Origin: Physcomitrium patens
Lineage: Eukaryota > Streptophyta > Bryopsida > Funariales > Funariaceae
Direction: 5' to 3'
Length of the DNA: 64,000 nt
Assembly: GCF_000002425.4 (NCBI RefSeq)
Contig: NC_037273.1
Span: 7,085,506 to 7,149,505, forward strand
Positions 37,236-49,500 of the stretch are shown here, piece after piece. Position 1 is the first letter of the stretch. Each line of letters opens with the position of its first letter. Both the position numbers and the translations under genes were made by a program. The notes beneath the pieces were generated by a model. That model was not told the DNA's origin and did no database searches. It saw only the letters and a list, made by a program, of their open reading frames with translations.

Positions 37236-40200
37236 TTATAGGACATTGCAATCTTTATCATTATTTCCAAAACATATCTTAGCTACACAAAGAATACTCT
37301 TATTAGAAAAATCATGACAAAATGATTGTGATGCTAAATTTTTCTTATTCAATTGAGCATTGATTGAAGATGGTGAATGTTTGGTGGATTTTTCATTGTT
37401 TTGTGTGTGTTCAATTGGAGTTTGTGTAGAATGTACTATTGGATATAGACTACTGTAAGGACCCATTTCAACTTCTTGCCTTTGATTCATAGAATGACTT
37501 CCAGCTTCAAAATCCACTCCATCATCATACTCATTTCCTCCTTTGAATTTGGGTCCAAAATGCAAGGCCCCAACAGATTTTGATGGAGCTTTTAAAAAAT
37601 TAGAGTAAACAGATTCTCTTGATTCTGAAGAGGATTGAGTCTTTTGTTTTAATTGGGCTAAATCAGCTCCAATTTTATCTATGGAGTACCGTCTCGGTTC
37701 ATCATCTCGTCCTCGTACATGAGTAACATGAGTTTTTTTTTCATATTGGACTTTGGGTGTATACATGCTCTCTTGCTCTTGTGCTTCGAGTTGTTTTCCA
37801 AGTTTAAATGACAACTCTCTCCTTACTTCCTCAATTGAGGCCCTTTTAGATGAATCCATCAATTGGTGATCATCAATTAATTCATTCCCAATTTGATTAC
37901 CAGCACTTGTCTTTTGATTTGATTGTTGAAGATCAACATATTGATGTGACAATTCCTTCTCATTATTTTGGATTGTTGACAACAATTGTGTTTGAGTTGG
38001 CATAGGTTTGTAATCTGTGGTTAAAGTGGATGCCTCCCATGTGTTATTGTTTTTTTCACTGTTGCTTGGTGCATCTTGAAACAAGGCCTTAATACTTTGA
38101 ACAAAAGATGGTTTAGATTCTTTTGGAGCTTTGGATCCTAATGAATGAGCATAAGACATTGATCTGATTGATTTCTCAGAGTTATTTTTTTTGGGATCTT
38201 TGTAAGACAATGCTCCATATGATTTATAGTAATTTACCCCATTTGTATCATTTGTAGACATATGCTCTTCATAACCATTTTTGTTGATGTTTGTGTCACT
38301 AGATTCAATAACAATTTCATTTTTAAATGAATCTTCAAGATTGTTTTTATTTGATGGCTTCTGGAAAAAGGATGCAATTTTACCAACAAACGACTTTGCT
38401 GACTTGTTCTTTGTTTGGCAGGTAGTTGGTGAAACATAAGACTTTGAAGGTTTCTTTTTGCTTGCTTGAATGTTTGTAGTTGAGTAATTTTTCCATAAAT
38501 CTTCTTCATCATAATGTTTAAATTCTATTTTTTGAGCATTACCCTGAAATTGTGAACTTTCATTTGACATATTTTGAGATATTGATGTGTTGTTTGCAAT
38601 AGAAGTCGATGGCATACTTTCTTGCAATTCATATGTAGATGTTGAAGGATTTGACAAATGAGGTTGTTGAGTATTTGCAACATAAGATTGCCTAAATTTT
38701 GTGTCTTGCACACATGCATCATTAGTTTGTGATGGTACATCACTACTTGAATTTTCTCCCCAAACAATATGTTCTTTTTGTTTGTTATGCGGACCATGAT
38801 TTAAAATAGATTGAATAGGGGGCTGTATGTATGCACCATTATTAGATTCGTTTTCATTATTATGGGGTGATTTATCATAAGAATCTTTGTAATCTAATTC
38901 TGATTCATAAAGGTCGTTTTTAATCTCAGAGTAAGTGTTGTTTTGAAGATTGAATTTAGCACTCTTTGCAGATTTATTGTTATTGTTTTTGTGAGATTTT
39001 TCTTTTTTGGGAGTAGGATTTGAAAGATTGGATTCTTGGAGGTGATATTGACATGGAGCTGACTTCCGAGCCCTATGGCTATGCTTGCTATTTGATGAAT
39101 TTCCATTTGATACATAACTTTTACTTCGTGATGATGGGATTTCATACTCAATTTCTTCATCCGTCCCATACCCACTTGCATCCATTTTAGACTTTACATA
39201 TGAATGTTTAGGCGTTTTGTAATAGGTTTTTTTTGGCTCGTCTTCTTGGGGTGCGGGTATAAAATTCACTTTAGAGCCTCTTTTCTTTGCTCTATCAAAG
39301 TTAAATGGAGGTGCTATCTCAAATGATACATCTTCATCTTGTGGTTCTTCTTCAATCATGATATCATTATCAAACTCATTGTTGGGTTCCACGTGTTGTT
39401 CAACAGTTGGAGGCAACAAGTATTGATCACTGTGTGGTGGTAAATCATGTTGTGTGGGTAGAAGGTTTGAATCCCAATTTGTTTTTATTGATTGTTGAAC
39501 TTCATTGTATGAAGATTTGAAAAATGATAGTTGCTCTTTAAAGTCCACATCCACTACAAATTTCTTGTGAATGGTAATCTTCATAGGTGCAATTACTACA
39601 CTTATGTTCTTTGAATTGTGGTTCCAATCCAATTCAGAATGTTTTGAACAAGTATGTACAATTTGTTGTTCATCTTCATTAGACGAATTGTGATGAAAAT
39701 TAACGGTCTCATGCTCCTTGTTTTGTGATTGCAATTGATCCTCTTCAATGTTTTCTTCTTTAAAGATTTGTGGTGATTCAATTGGATCATATTGACTATT
39801 CTCTATATCATTATCATTCAATACAACACCATCATTTGAAACAAAATTATGATCATGGAACATTTGTTGCCTCAAATTTTGCTCTTCATTCCAAGAGTTG
39901 TCCATGAGTGAATCATTATTCTGATCTTGGTATTGTGATGAAGATGGTTCATTATCCTGATCTTGGTAATGTGATAAAGATTGTTCATTATTCTGATCTT
40001 GATAATGTGATGAAGATTGTTCATTATTCTGATCTTGATAATGTGATGAAGATTCTTCATTTTCATTGAAATAGTTAGTGTTTTGGTTGGTAGAAGAATG
40101 ATTCTCTTCAAATGGTTCATTTTTTACACTATTTGATTCCACATGTTGTTCAGATTGTTGATAATTCATAACACTTTGATCTCCCACAGAATGAGTACCA

Positions 40201-40390
40201 TACTCTTTCAAATCATATCTTAATCTGCGTATTTCAGCAGCTAGTCTTTGAATGTCACGAGTCTTTTGCGCAAGCTCTTCCTTCATACATTTTATTTCAG
40301 AACATAGTTAAATAAAATTTGTGGGAGTTTTTTCTTCTTCTTTCCCTCATTAAACTTAAAACTTTAATTTATACCAAGTATTTATTGCTC

Positions 40391-40426
<36 letters not shown>

Positions 40427-41540
40427 CACATATATAGTAAGAAACAGTGGAAAATAAATCACACATATTGCTTGGTGTTTGTATCCACAAGCAACTCCAA
40501 TAAGTCATAGGCCATGCTCCCACAACTAGTGGTCTTATGAAACTCTAGTTTCACCAACAGTCTTTCCTCCATCATCTCATCCAGAAATGAACATTCCAAC
40601 TATCATAAAACAAACCAATTATTTTTATTTTTATTTTATTTTAAAAAACACTTGATTACATAACGTTCTGCATGTTTTATTAAAAAGACTGCAAACTTTC
40701 ATCACTCAAACCATATTCACATAACAAAAAATCTCACGTAAAGATGTCATAATACAACATATAAGCAACAAAAACTCAAATGACAGAACTCTAATCAAGA
40801 TTTTACAAATGCAACATGATTGATAAGCTTCGGGTGCAATGCGAGGTTCAAGTTGTGAGTATGTTTTGTGTAGTTGGTGTGGGCTTTGTAGTTGTTGTTT
40901 TTTCAGTGCAAGAAAGGAGAAACATACATGGAGGACTTGCCATTTTGACGTCAGGATCCACGGACATGAACGCATACTTGCTTTGCAAGTGATGTTGGCT
41001 GAAATGAGCATGCATTCGGTCCAACCACTCCACCACTTCGATCCCCCACCGACTGGCTTCATGCGCAACAAACTCTTGCGTAGCTGCTTGCAAAAAAGAT
41101 CAGTGATAGCATTACCATCTTCCACATTCTATCGACACCACTCTAACCACCACTCACACAAAAAACTGACCTCCCTGCCGGATCCTCATGACAATTACAA
41201 TTGGTGGGTGATGGGTAGAGATATTCTCGGTGCTTGGAAACCTAACCCTACCGATGCCGTGCATGGTTTTGAGATGAGGTGGGTGTGCGGAAGCAGTACC
41301 GTTGCAGACCCAAGTGTCGTAGCCGTCCATCACCGACATCAGGAAGTGGGTTGGATACCAAGTACCCTTCACGTAGATGATTTGGGCTCCATTTCCCACA
41401 TCTGCGAGCTGCAGCTTAGCGTAGGTTTCATTCTCTCTGCCCAGTGCCGCGAATTCGTCGTCGCTGTTCATGGTCCCTCGCAGGGCCATGTCCTCTTCAA
41501 TTTGATCCTCTGTCATTGGTAACTCCGCCTTCACATGCAC
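37236..41540 (-). CDS. XRCC4: XRCC4-like DNA repair protein with a giant disordered C-terminal tail
   Basis: XRCC4 is the DNA ligase IV partner in non-homologous end joining in the nucleus (known). Exon model: 41540-41300, 41083-40941, 40599-40465, 40280-37236 (stop TAA), in frame, 1187 aa. Residues about 34-165 match the plant XRCC4 head: IIYVKGTWYPTHF, SVMDGYDTWVCNATQEF, then W..EVVEWLDR and KYAF. Residues about 164-201 start the coiled coil; EELAQKTRDIQRL aligns without gap to the plant EExxxKTRxxxxx stretch. After that the usual KFLxVLNxKKAKLR stalk, where ligase IV binds, is not seen. Instead there are about 980 Asn/Ser/Gln/Glu-rich residues with repeats. Intron 2 uses GC-AG (ATG|GCAAGT); intron 3 has a (TA)n tract and a weak acceptor. 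Head-exon identity is firm; the join to exon 4 is inference. Alternative: a separate gene starting at ATG 40286 (MKEELAQK). Confidence 0.8.
39912..40052 (-). repeat. 36-nt coding tandem repeat in the XRCC4-like tail
   Basis: Four units of 12 residues (consensus SSSHYQDQNNEQ) at residues about 250-296, perfect 36-nt period, with a few changes in units 3 and 4. Probably a slippage product that has kept the reading frame. Confidence 0.9.
40396..40422. repeat. (TA)n tract inside XRCC4-like intron 3
   Basis: An alternating TA run in the 184-nt intron between the last head exon and the giant tail exon. It is typical of the many TA microsatellites in this window, but sits where it could affect splicing. 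Confidence 0.85.
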
Positions 41541-43672
41541 AATATGGCATGCGCAAGACCTGTGGCGATTGCCGAATCATACATTGCACTGTCCCTGTCG
41601 CATTAGGCTCGTCTCGTGCGATTGTTTTGTTTTGTTTTGTTTTGGTTTTATGGTCTTCTGTTATTCACCAATTGCGTAGGCCATTGTTCGGCCTTTTAGT
41701 ATGTCAAGGATTCGAAACTCACATCAGGGATTGTATGGATTGACTCTGCATTTTCGAATTCGGGATCTGATTCTAGCACATTTGAAACCTTTGGAGTGTA
41801 CTTCCTGAGAATGAGAGTAATATTTGGTTGAAAATTGTTGCACACAGAGAGGCTGTGATCAACAAAGTTTTACCCCATTTTCAGCCCCTACCCTTGCTCA
41901 TCTTTACTCAAAATCCCCACACCGGTTCACTTGGTGTGTCCACACTACGTGCACTTCGATTTCGGAGTTTTAAGGTGTTACACTGTTTTTTTTTAGAGAA
42001 AATGGTGTCTTCGTTATGCATTCATTTCACCGTTCAAAAACTAGGAGTGTGACTTGGCCTCCTTTTTTGGATGGCGTCGTTCACGTTCTGGTGCCGAACA
42101 CATCTCCTAGCATGACACCTCTTCAGCCAAGCATTCGAGATGCCCAATTATCTAAGTCGTTTCATTCCAGGATAGTCGCAAATCGTTCTTCAGCTAATTC
42201 CTTACGCTCGGTGTCGGTGATACAATCTATGCCAAACAACACAAGGAACACAACAGAATAATCGAAGTCAGCAAATCGGTCATGGGAAGTTTATCCAGGT
42301 GAATCGAAGAGAGTAAATAGTCTCCACAGAATTGTATTCGGTTGAAAGGAACTAGCCAAAAGGTATAATTGTGCTCATCGCAACAAATACTTTCTACGGA
42401 AATGTGGGTATGTGTGTTCATGTGTTACAGGTCCTTGTCAAAGTGCACATGAGGACTGTTCAACCTGATGATCCAATTAGATGCAGGGAAGCACTAGAGT
42501 TTTTTTCTTCTGATTAGCAAAGTGTGAATCAAACTATTTCGCCAGGCTTGAGGAGCAGCCTTTCTAATCAACCCATGTGGCTTTTATCTTAAATGTCGTG
42601 TGCGGTATGGAAAGCCAAGTTCAGTGTGCCTGCACAAAACATAGCTTCTAAACAAAAAAAAACCGCACCGGGTGCTCTGTTTGAACAGTGAAAATAGACA
42701 GGATGATCACTGCTTGTGAACGCAAGTTTTCAAATCGGGCCATTGGATCAGCTTCATTCCAGACTTTGCCAGATGCACATCACCAAAGGATAATTAAGAA
42801 ATTTACAAGAGAAAAAACTTGCACAGAATCGAGAGAAGCGTTGTCTCTCAACAAGAATAAGAATTCTCAGGTATGTGCTTTTGATGTCATTAATGTTAAT
42901 ATATGACAATGATATTAAGACAATTTAGACACACATCAAACAACGAGAAATACAATGAGGTTGACGGAGACGGGTCCAATCTTCACCTCGTAATGGTGTT
43001 ATTAGCACTATCATATCACCAGATATTTCAACTATGAGTATTGTAGGTCAGCGACGAAGAATTTTAAAAAACCAAAAATAAAATAGATGTGTTATTTTGG
43101 AAATGAGAGTTGATGGCGGTGGTAGGGTGAAGACTGCTGTGACAACTCTTCAGTCAAACTGTTCTTTGAATGTAAGCATAAGACATTTCTTGTCTTGTTC
43201 TTATCGTCTTGCCGGGTCATAGAACAATAATTCACGGTTCAAAATAATTCACGGTTCAAAAGGAGCACAATGTTACTAGAGTCTTTGAGTGTCCTAGCAT
43301 TATCAATCTTTGATTTTGAACCAACAAAAATGACCTATAATTAAGGGTATTGATGGCATTACCTGCTAAGAATCCAGGTGAAGCTGACAATGACCTGTCT
43401 TTAGAAGGTTCTCTCGAAGAAGAGCAAGGTTCAGGAAACCTAACTCAAGGGGCGAGTAGAAACTCTAGGTATTTTAGGGCATCTAAAATTCGGAGTAAAG
43501 AAGTTGTATGATATCAACAAACAAACAAACTCCTGTAAATAAACAATGCTAGCATATTTGAAAACTTTTAAGTCATACATGCCAATTCTTTTTAGAATAA
43601 ATTGTTTTTTGTTCCTCATATATTTTAAATGTATACATCTAAATGCAATGTTATGTTAAATACACGAATATT
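41541..43672. other. 5' flank of the XRCC4-like gene and intergenic DNA
   Basis: Moderate GC near the gene, falling towards 43600. Contains several short unsupported frames (41444-41743, 42016-42261 plus). No domain, no TE signature. Promoter and 5' UTR are probably within 41541-42100. Confidence 0.5.
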
Positions 43673-44146
43673 TGAAATAGATTTGCATTAATACAATGAG
43701 AATATTTATTAGATTGCAATATAGGTGTAAATTAAGTAGAAAATTTTAAGTATGTAGAAGATAATTAAAAATTTTATTCTTAGGCATGTACATCAAAAAA
43801 CATGCAACCATGTGAATTATAATAAGATTATTTTGATATCTCAAATTCACATTTTAGAACCTCATACTTAGAACTTAAGTTAGCTATGGTTACCAAACTC
43901 TGATCATTAGTAGACTTGTGTATATTATTTCAGCACTCCCTCTTACAAATAGTTTGTTATTATCAAGATGTTACAAATTAAGTTAAAATCAAGTGCAATT
44001 GTGATTGAACTTTTCCATAAGCAAATAGAATATCTCTCTAAGGTATTTTCTATTGTTGCTTAATGTCAAGCAACTTGTTTTGTTTTTGACAATAAACATC
44101 TATGCAAAACAAACACTAATTGCAAATTGCTTTACAATGAAAATTA

Positions 44147-44181
<35 letters not shown>

Positions 44182-44958
44182 CTTCTTTAAGATATGTAAT
44201 TGAAGATATTTAATATTGAAGACTAGACATTTGAGCATTGTAAAAATTAGCAAGTTGAATGTTGTTTTAGAAAGAGCTCCACAATTAATTCTTGATTGAT
44301 AATAAATTGATAACTTTGATGTGAATTTGTCTATTGAAATAGAATAAAAAATTTGAAGTCAGACATTATAATCATAAGATGTTAGTTAATCCTAAAATAA
44401 GAATGTAAGAAGCTTAATTCTAATTTTTTCACATAAAACACTAAATCTTGCCTTGGATAGTGGTTTTGTAAAAATATCACCTAATTGTGTAGTAATAGAT
44501 ATATACTTAACTTGAACAACTTCTTATCTAGTTTTTTTAAAAAAAAAGTGATGATGGAGTTCAATATGTTTTGTACAAGCATGTATTACAAATTGTAGTT
44601 AATTTGATGCATATTTGATTGTTATTATAAATTGTGGTTGGATTAGTGCAAGTAACCTACATATTTTTTAGCATTCTTTTCTACCAAATTACATTTCTTA
44701 TTGCCTCAAATAAGACTATATTCTATACTTTAGTTATTGACATTGCTACGATTGATTAAAGCTTGGATTTCTAATCAAAGCTTAGATTAGTAAGTCACTT
44801 ATTTTTTATAATATACCAAAATTTAACTTTTTTATATTAATATCACTAGTCTAATATGCATCTATATAAATTATATATTATCCTTTGTTTGATACTTGAT
44901 AAAATATTTTCAAGTTTTGAATAACTTTAAAGTATCAAAACACATGCATATTGCCTTA

Positions 44959-45180
44959 TTAGTATGCTACAAAAAGAGCTATTATAAACTTATTAAATAC
45001 ATTAATGAAATAACTGATATTAAGACAATCAATATTAAAAATAAACAACAAACTACCTACAAAAGATCCGTATGATTTTAGATCAACTACATCCTCTAAA
45101 GATATTGATAATCTTATTCCATCTAGCATAAGTGTTGGACTTAAGTTGCAATGACTCATTCCAAATCTCTCCAATACCAA
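44959..45180 (-). pseudogene. Copia RT C-terminal remnant
   Basis: MVLERFGMSHCNLSPTLM, then YGSFVGSLLFIFNIDCLN, matches the copia pattern LxRFxMxxCNPVxTP...YRxLVGSLxYLxxTRPD that follows the RT palm. Frame open for 73 codons. Confidence 0.75.
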
Positions 45181-46328
45181 GTCAACACAATTTCTTTAAT
45201 GCAACCAAATTCCATGTAGATTTTTAAATAATTTTGTACCTAAATATACTTAAACTAGATCCAACTCAGTCATTTCATATTTTGAAATAAATCAATTCAA
45301 AAAATCTCATCTTGGTTTTTTTTTGTATATAGAATTATATTATATTCCACTTCTTAGTAAAAGATGATTGTCTAGTAGTTTTTGGCAATGACTTCTTTAC
45401 ATTGGTTGATACAACTTGATTTCTTCTTTTGTATGTCATAAGTATATTAATATAGAAGGATGATCTATGATTCAATGATGATATGATACTTAAAGATGGT
45501 GAAGAAATTTCTTATCTCTGAACCTCTTGAATAGATGTGGTAAGATGAAATGTGTGAAATGCTTCTAATAGAGCTAAGTTCTCCTATTCTATATTTTTAT
45601 AATGTTGTTCATTCTTTTGGCAATATAAATCATTAAAAATACTTAAAAAAAATAAAATAAAAATAAAAAAATACTTTTGTATTTTTTTTAATGATCCCTT
45701 AAGATAATCATAACCAATTTTTGTTTCATCAAACTAAACATCTTTACTTATAATTATCTTATCTTTATTAAAATCAAAGAGCCTATTTGTTTTACTATTG
45801 TTGTCATAACTAACAAAAATATACTTGATCTTTTTTAGAATTGATCTTTTTTCATTGTTTTTTTAAATATATGGAAATAAGTAATATATCTAAATATTTT
45901 TAAATATTTAATACTTGGCATTTTTTTAAATATCTCTAATAAGATGTCTTTTTATTATTGGCTTACATAGAATTAATATTTGTAAGATAGATTGTAGTAT
46001 TGATTGCTTTTAGCTACAAAATTATAGCGAGCTTGTTATAAATAAACATACTATATGTTTTTCAATAATTGTTATATTATTTTCTCAGCAACCCTATTTT
46101 ACTAGGAAATAAAAGCTTGAGTGAGTTGTCGTGCAATATTCTTCTCTTTGCAATAATCACAAGACTGATTTGATAAAAAAAAATTCCCATGTATGTTCTC
46201 AATACTTTTATTTTTTTTCTAGACACATTCTTAAGAAGTTTGAATAATAAAAAAAAAAAAAAAAACTTATCAATTTTTTGTGATTTTTCTTTCATAAAAT
46301 AAATCTAATTTTTTTATAAAAAAATCAT

Positions 46329-46349
<21 letters not shown>

Positions 46350-46369
<20 letters not shown>

Positions 46370-46620
46370 ATCCACCTAATGAAGGTTTTAAATGCCCAAC
46401 CAAGTCAATGTGCACCAATTTCAAAGGTTTAGTAGCTCTTTCTTCACTTTTCTTAGGAAACTTAGTTTAATATTGATGTTCAATATTATATATCTAACAC
46501 TTATTATTCAAAGCATGAACTATTGGTAATTTAAAAACTTTGTGCTTTATATAAGCATATTTGAAATTATAATAACTAAGATATCCAAATCTGTGATATT
46601 AAAACTTTGATTGATCATTC
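46350..46620 (-). pseudogene. Copia integrase remnant
   Basis: Minus-strand reading has FGYLSYYNFKYAY (zinc-site FGHLNxxxLK) followed by KPLKLVHIDLVGHLKPSLGG, the copia LVHTDLCGP...SLGG motif, then a (TA)n tract that interrupts the IDDFS motif. Confidence 0.7.
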
Positions 46621-47639
46621 AATGTAATACTCACTTCTATATGCTCACTTTTAAGTCAATATAATATGCTACATGCATCATGATAATCATATACAATCAC
46701 ATTGCTATCAAGAATCATTGCTATCAAGAATTCAACACTTATCATTTGAAAACATAACTATATTTCTATCATTTGCTAATATGCTAATAAAAAGTAAGTT
46801 TTTGTTTAAAGTTTGAACTTAAAGCACATTTTTTCTTGTTATGATTTTTTCTTTTTTAGTTTTTACATTCACATCTCTTTATATATGTGCCATATAAGAT
46901 TTTCTTTCAATATCTATTATTTACTAAAAATAATATAAGAGAGTAAAATTAAACAAAAAATATATTTCTCCAATGATATGTTGTGAAGTCCTATTATTAA
47001 GATACCAATTTTTGTCCTTCAAATTGTTTGTTAGAAATCTTTGTGATATCAACTTACACCACTTTGTGGATACTATCTTCATCATTAAAATTCAAAGATA
47101 AATCTTCTTTAATTTTAATACATGTTGCATTAGCAAATTTATAGATGTTGTAGAATTTTCTTGACTCTGAAATTTTTTGCCATATGTCATGGGCTTGCTG
47201 CATACAAAAAAATACATGGTTAATGCATCAACATTTTGCATTTTCAAAATGTTTCTTTTTTGATTAGACGTAATTCTTCCTTTGCTATTAGTCTGTCTTC
47301 TTTTCACATTGAAATTTTTATAATTCTTCAATTTAGAGGCTTGCATTATCAATGCTTTACTCTTGATTTCTTCTTTTATTGCTGCTTTTAGTAGCAACCT
47401 ATGAAACTTTGTCATGAATTTGGAATACACTTTTTGGAATCTAAAAAATTCATCTCTTCTTATAACGCTCTAAGTAAGGCTATTATATTTATTAAAAATA
47501 GTATTAAATATTATTTTATTAATATTTTAGTAGATACTAGTTTGCTTAATATGGCAAGTCAATTCTTAAGCTCTCAAGGAATAGACAAAAATTCTTTAAT
47601 TGGTAGTCTATCCTTAAAATTTAAGGTTATGAATTGATA

Positions 47640-47800
47640 TAAAAAGTTTATCACTTGAGCAAGGTCTCCAAATTCTAATTCATCTTTCAATGCTCTCTAT
47701 GCATTTATTGAGTCATCATACTCTTGAATAATATGAATAAGATAATCCTTGATAAAAAAAATATAAGAATCTTGATTGTTTTATTCTTTATTTTTTTAAA
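47640..47800 (-). pseudogene. Copia gag remnant
   Basis: Minus-strand reading YDDSINA.RALKDELEFGDLAQVINFLYQF resembles the copia gag A-x-ALxxEF...xLxxxF stretch. The frame continues past 47600 with breaks. A knuckle-like CSKPMTYGKKF lies further on, in 47092-47430. Confidence 0.55.
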
Positions 47801-48260
47801 CTACATCTTTGTCAATATCAAATTATTATACATATGTGGTTAATTTGCAAGTACTACCTTTTCATTAACAAGCTTCTATAAAGTCTCACTCTTTAATAAT
47901 ATTCTTATTTTTAGCTTCTACATATTGTAATCGATCTCACCAATGATCTTATTACTCTCTCTTATTCCTAGCATAAGGTCTCTTTAAGAAGTTATTTCTA
48001 CACTTAATATTTGGTTCTTATGCACCAATCTAATTCTTATTAATTGTTCAATAATTATAACTTTGATACCATAAAATAAATTTACAATAATACAATGAGA
48101 GTATATATTAAATTACAATCTCTTATATAAAACAACTCAAGGAGGAAAAAACCAATGAAATAAACAAGAAGAGAAAAAAATCCTCTATAATTGACTATAT
48201 ATATCATTTTTTTCATCAATTTTTTTTGTCAAAATTTGAATTCACATAGCCTTAACAAAA

Positions 48261-49500
48261 TGAGGGCCATATCAATTCATAGGGTCTTAAAAGCATTTTA
48301 AAACATCTAAGAAAGAGTGAAGATATACTTTGCATAATATCATGACTAAATCTATTTTTAATAAAATCCAATTCAATGTTTGCTCAAAATACCTCAGAGA
48401 TCATTTATAAAACCTGTAAAAGTATTCAACTGCAATCAATTTGTGTGGAGAATTTATATTATTGCAACCTAATCTATAAAGAGGCAAAGAAGGATATTGG
48501 ATTGGATTTATATTGAGGAATGCACAATAGAATTACGATTGCACTAATTGATATAGTGTACATGTATTTTGCAAATCTACTTTTTATTACTCTAAGTCTT
48601 TGTGAAGGTAAAGAAATCCTTCCCATTCAATACGGTGACACAACTTACATTCTTAGTTTATAGGTTGCAAAATTGTGGATGGTTTTTATATTTGATGTGC
48701 AAGTATTTGGAGTAAGTAAGACACCTTAGATATTCAATGTGTTTCAAAATTACAAGCAATATACTATAAAAGACTTCAACATTTGGGAGAAAGAACCAAA
48801 GAGAGTTTTATTCAAAGAAGGTTGGATTGACAAGATTGAATAGCATATTGGTCTAGACAAAATACATATAAGTTTTTTAATATTTGAGCATATAGAGAGG
48901 AGCAATTTTTATTACTTCTATTTCTATACAATTTTGTACAAAAGAAATAAATTTGTTTGATTGCTAAACTAGAGATTCATCTGATATCCAAACAAGGGTA
49001 CCAAAAGCACTATGGATTACAATTGGTCTACTTTTATGAAGTCAAAACTACATTGTTGTACACAAGTGCACAAAGCATAGATCCATTATTTGGGATTTGA
49101 AACATTTCAGCAGCAGTTCCATATTCTCAAGCCTCAAGTGTCACCAGATTGTATTCTCCGTAATCAAATATTTCTGTGACAACGACACGAGTTCAAATAA
49201 TATGGGTATAAATCAAGTAGCAACTTCCAAAGTAGCCAAAAAAAACATTTGCTCATAATTTTGTACATCATAGGAACCATATAAAGACGCCATATCAGTC
49301 GACCTTTCATGCATGAATATATCCAAAGGTCCTCTGAAAAGCACCTACATCTTTTCAGAATGGCTTAAAAGCATCTTCACTCTAACTGAGCATAATCAGA
49401 ATGCTCCCGGACGCTATTTCCTTATCGTCTGCATATCATGAACCTTGAACCTTGAACAAGTTTACAGACCCTTAACCTTGAACCGCAGCTTTCATGTACA
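48261..49500. other. Intergenic DNA
   Basis: AT-rich, grading to moderate GC after 49100. No ORF, repeat or TE domain recognised. Confidence 0.5.

Larger units (their letters stand above)
43673..48260 (-). mobile_element. Second Ty1/copia retrotransposon, strongly decayed
   Basis: Minus-strand element. 3' LTR 43673-43935 starts TGAAATAGATTTGCATTAATACAATGAGAA-like text and matches 48074-48260 (TTTAC-AATAATACAATGAGAG...). A polypurine tract (AAGAGGGAG on the minus strand) abuts the LTR start TGCTGAAATAATATAC. A primer-binding site, TGGTATCAAAG on the minus strand at 48071-48061, sits beside the 5' LTR. Remnants of gag (about 47440-47800), zinc knuckle (near 47190), integrase (about 46000-46600) and RT/RNase H (44959-45180) are in copia order. 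The upstream LTR seems truncated. Confidence 0.75.

Noticed and set aside
38234-40120. Several 60-95-codon frames inside the XRCC4-like tail exon
   Set aside because: Out-of-frame shadows of the long exon, Lys/Ile/Met-rich as expected from AT-rich codons.
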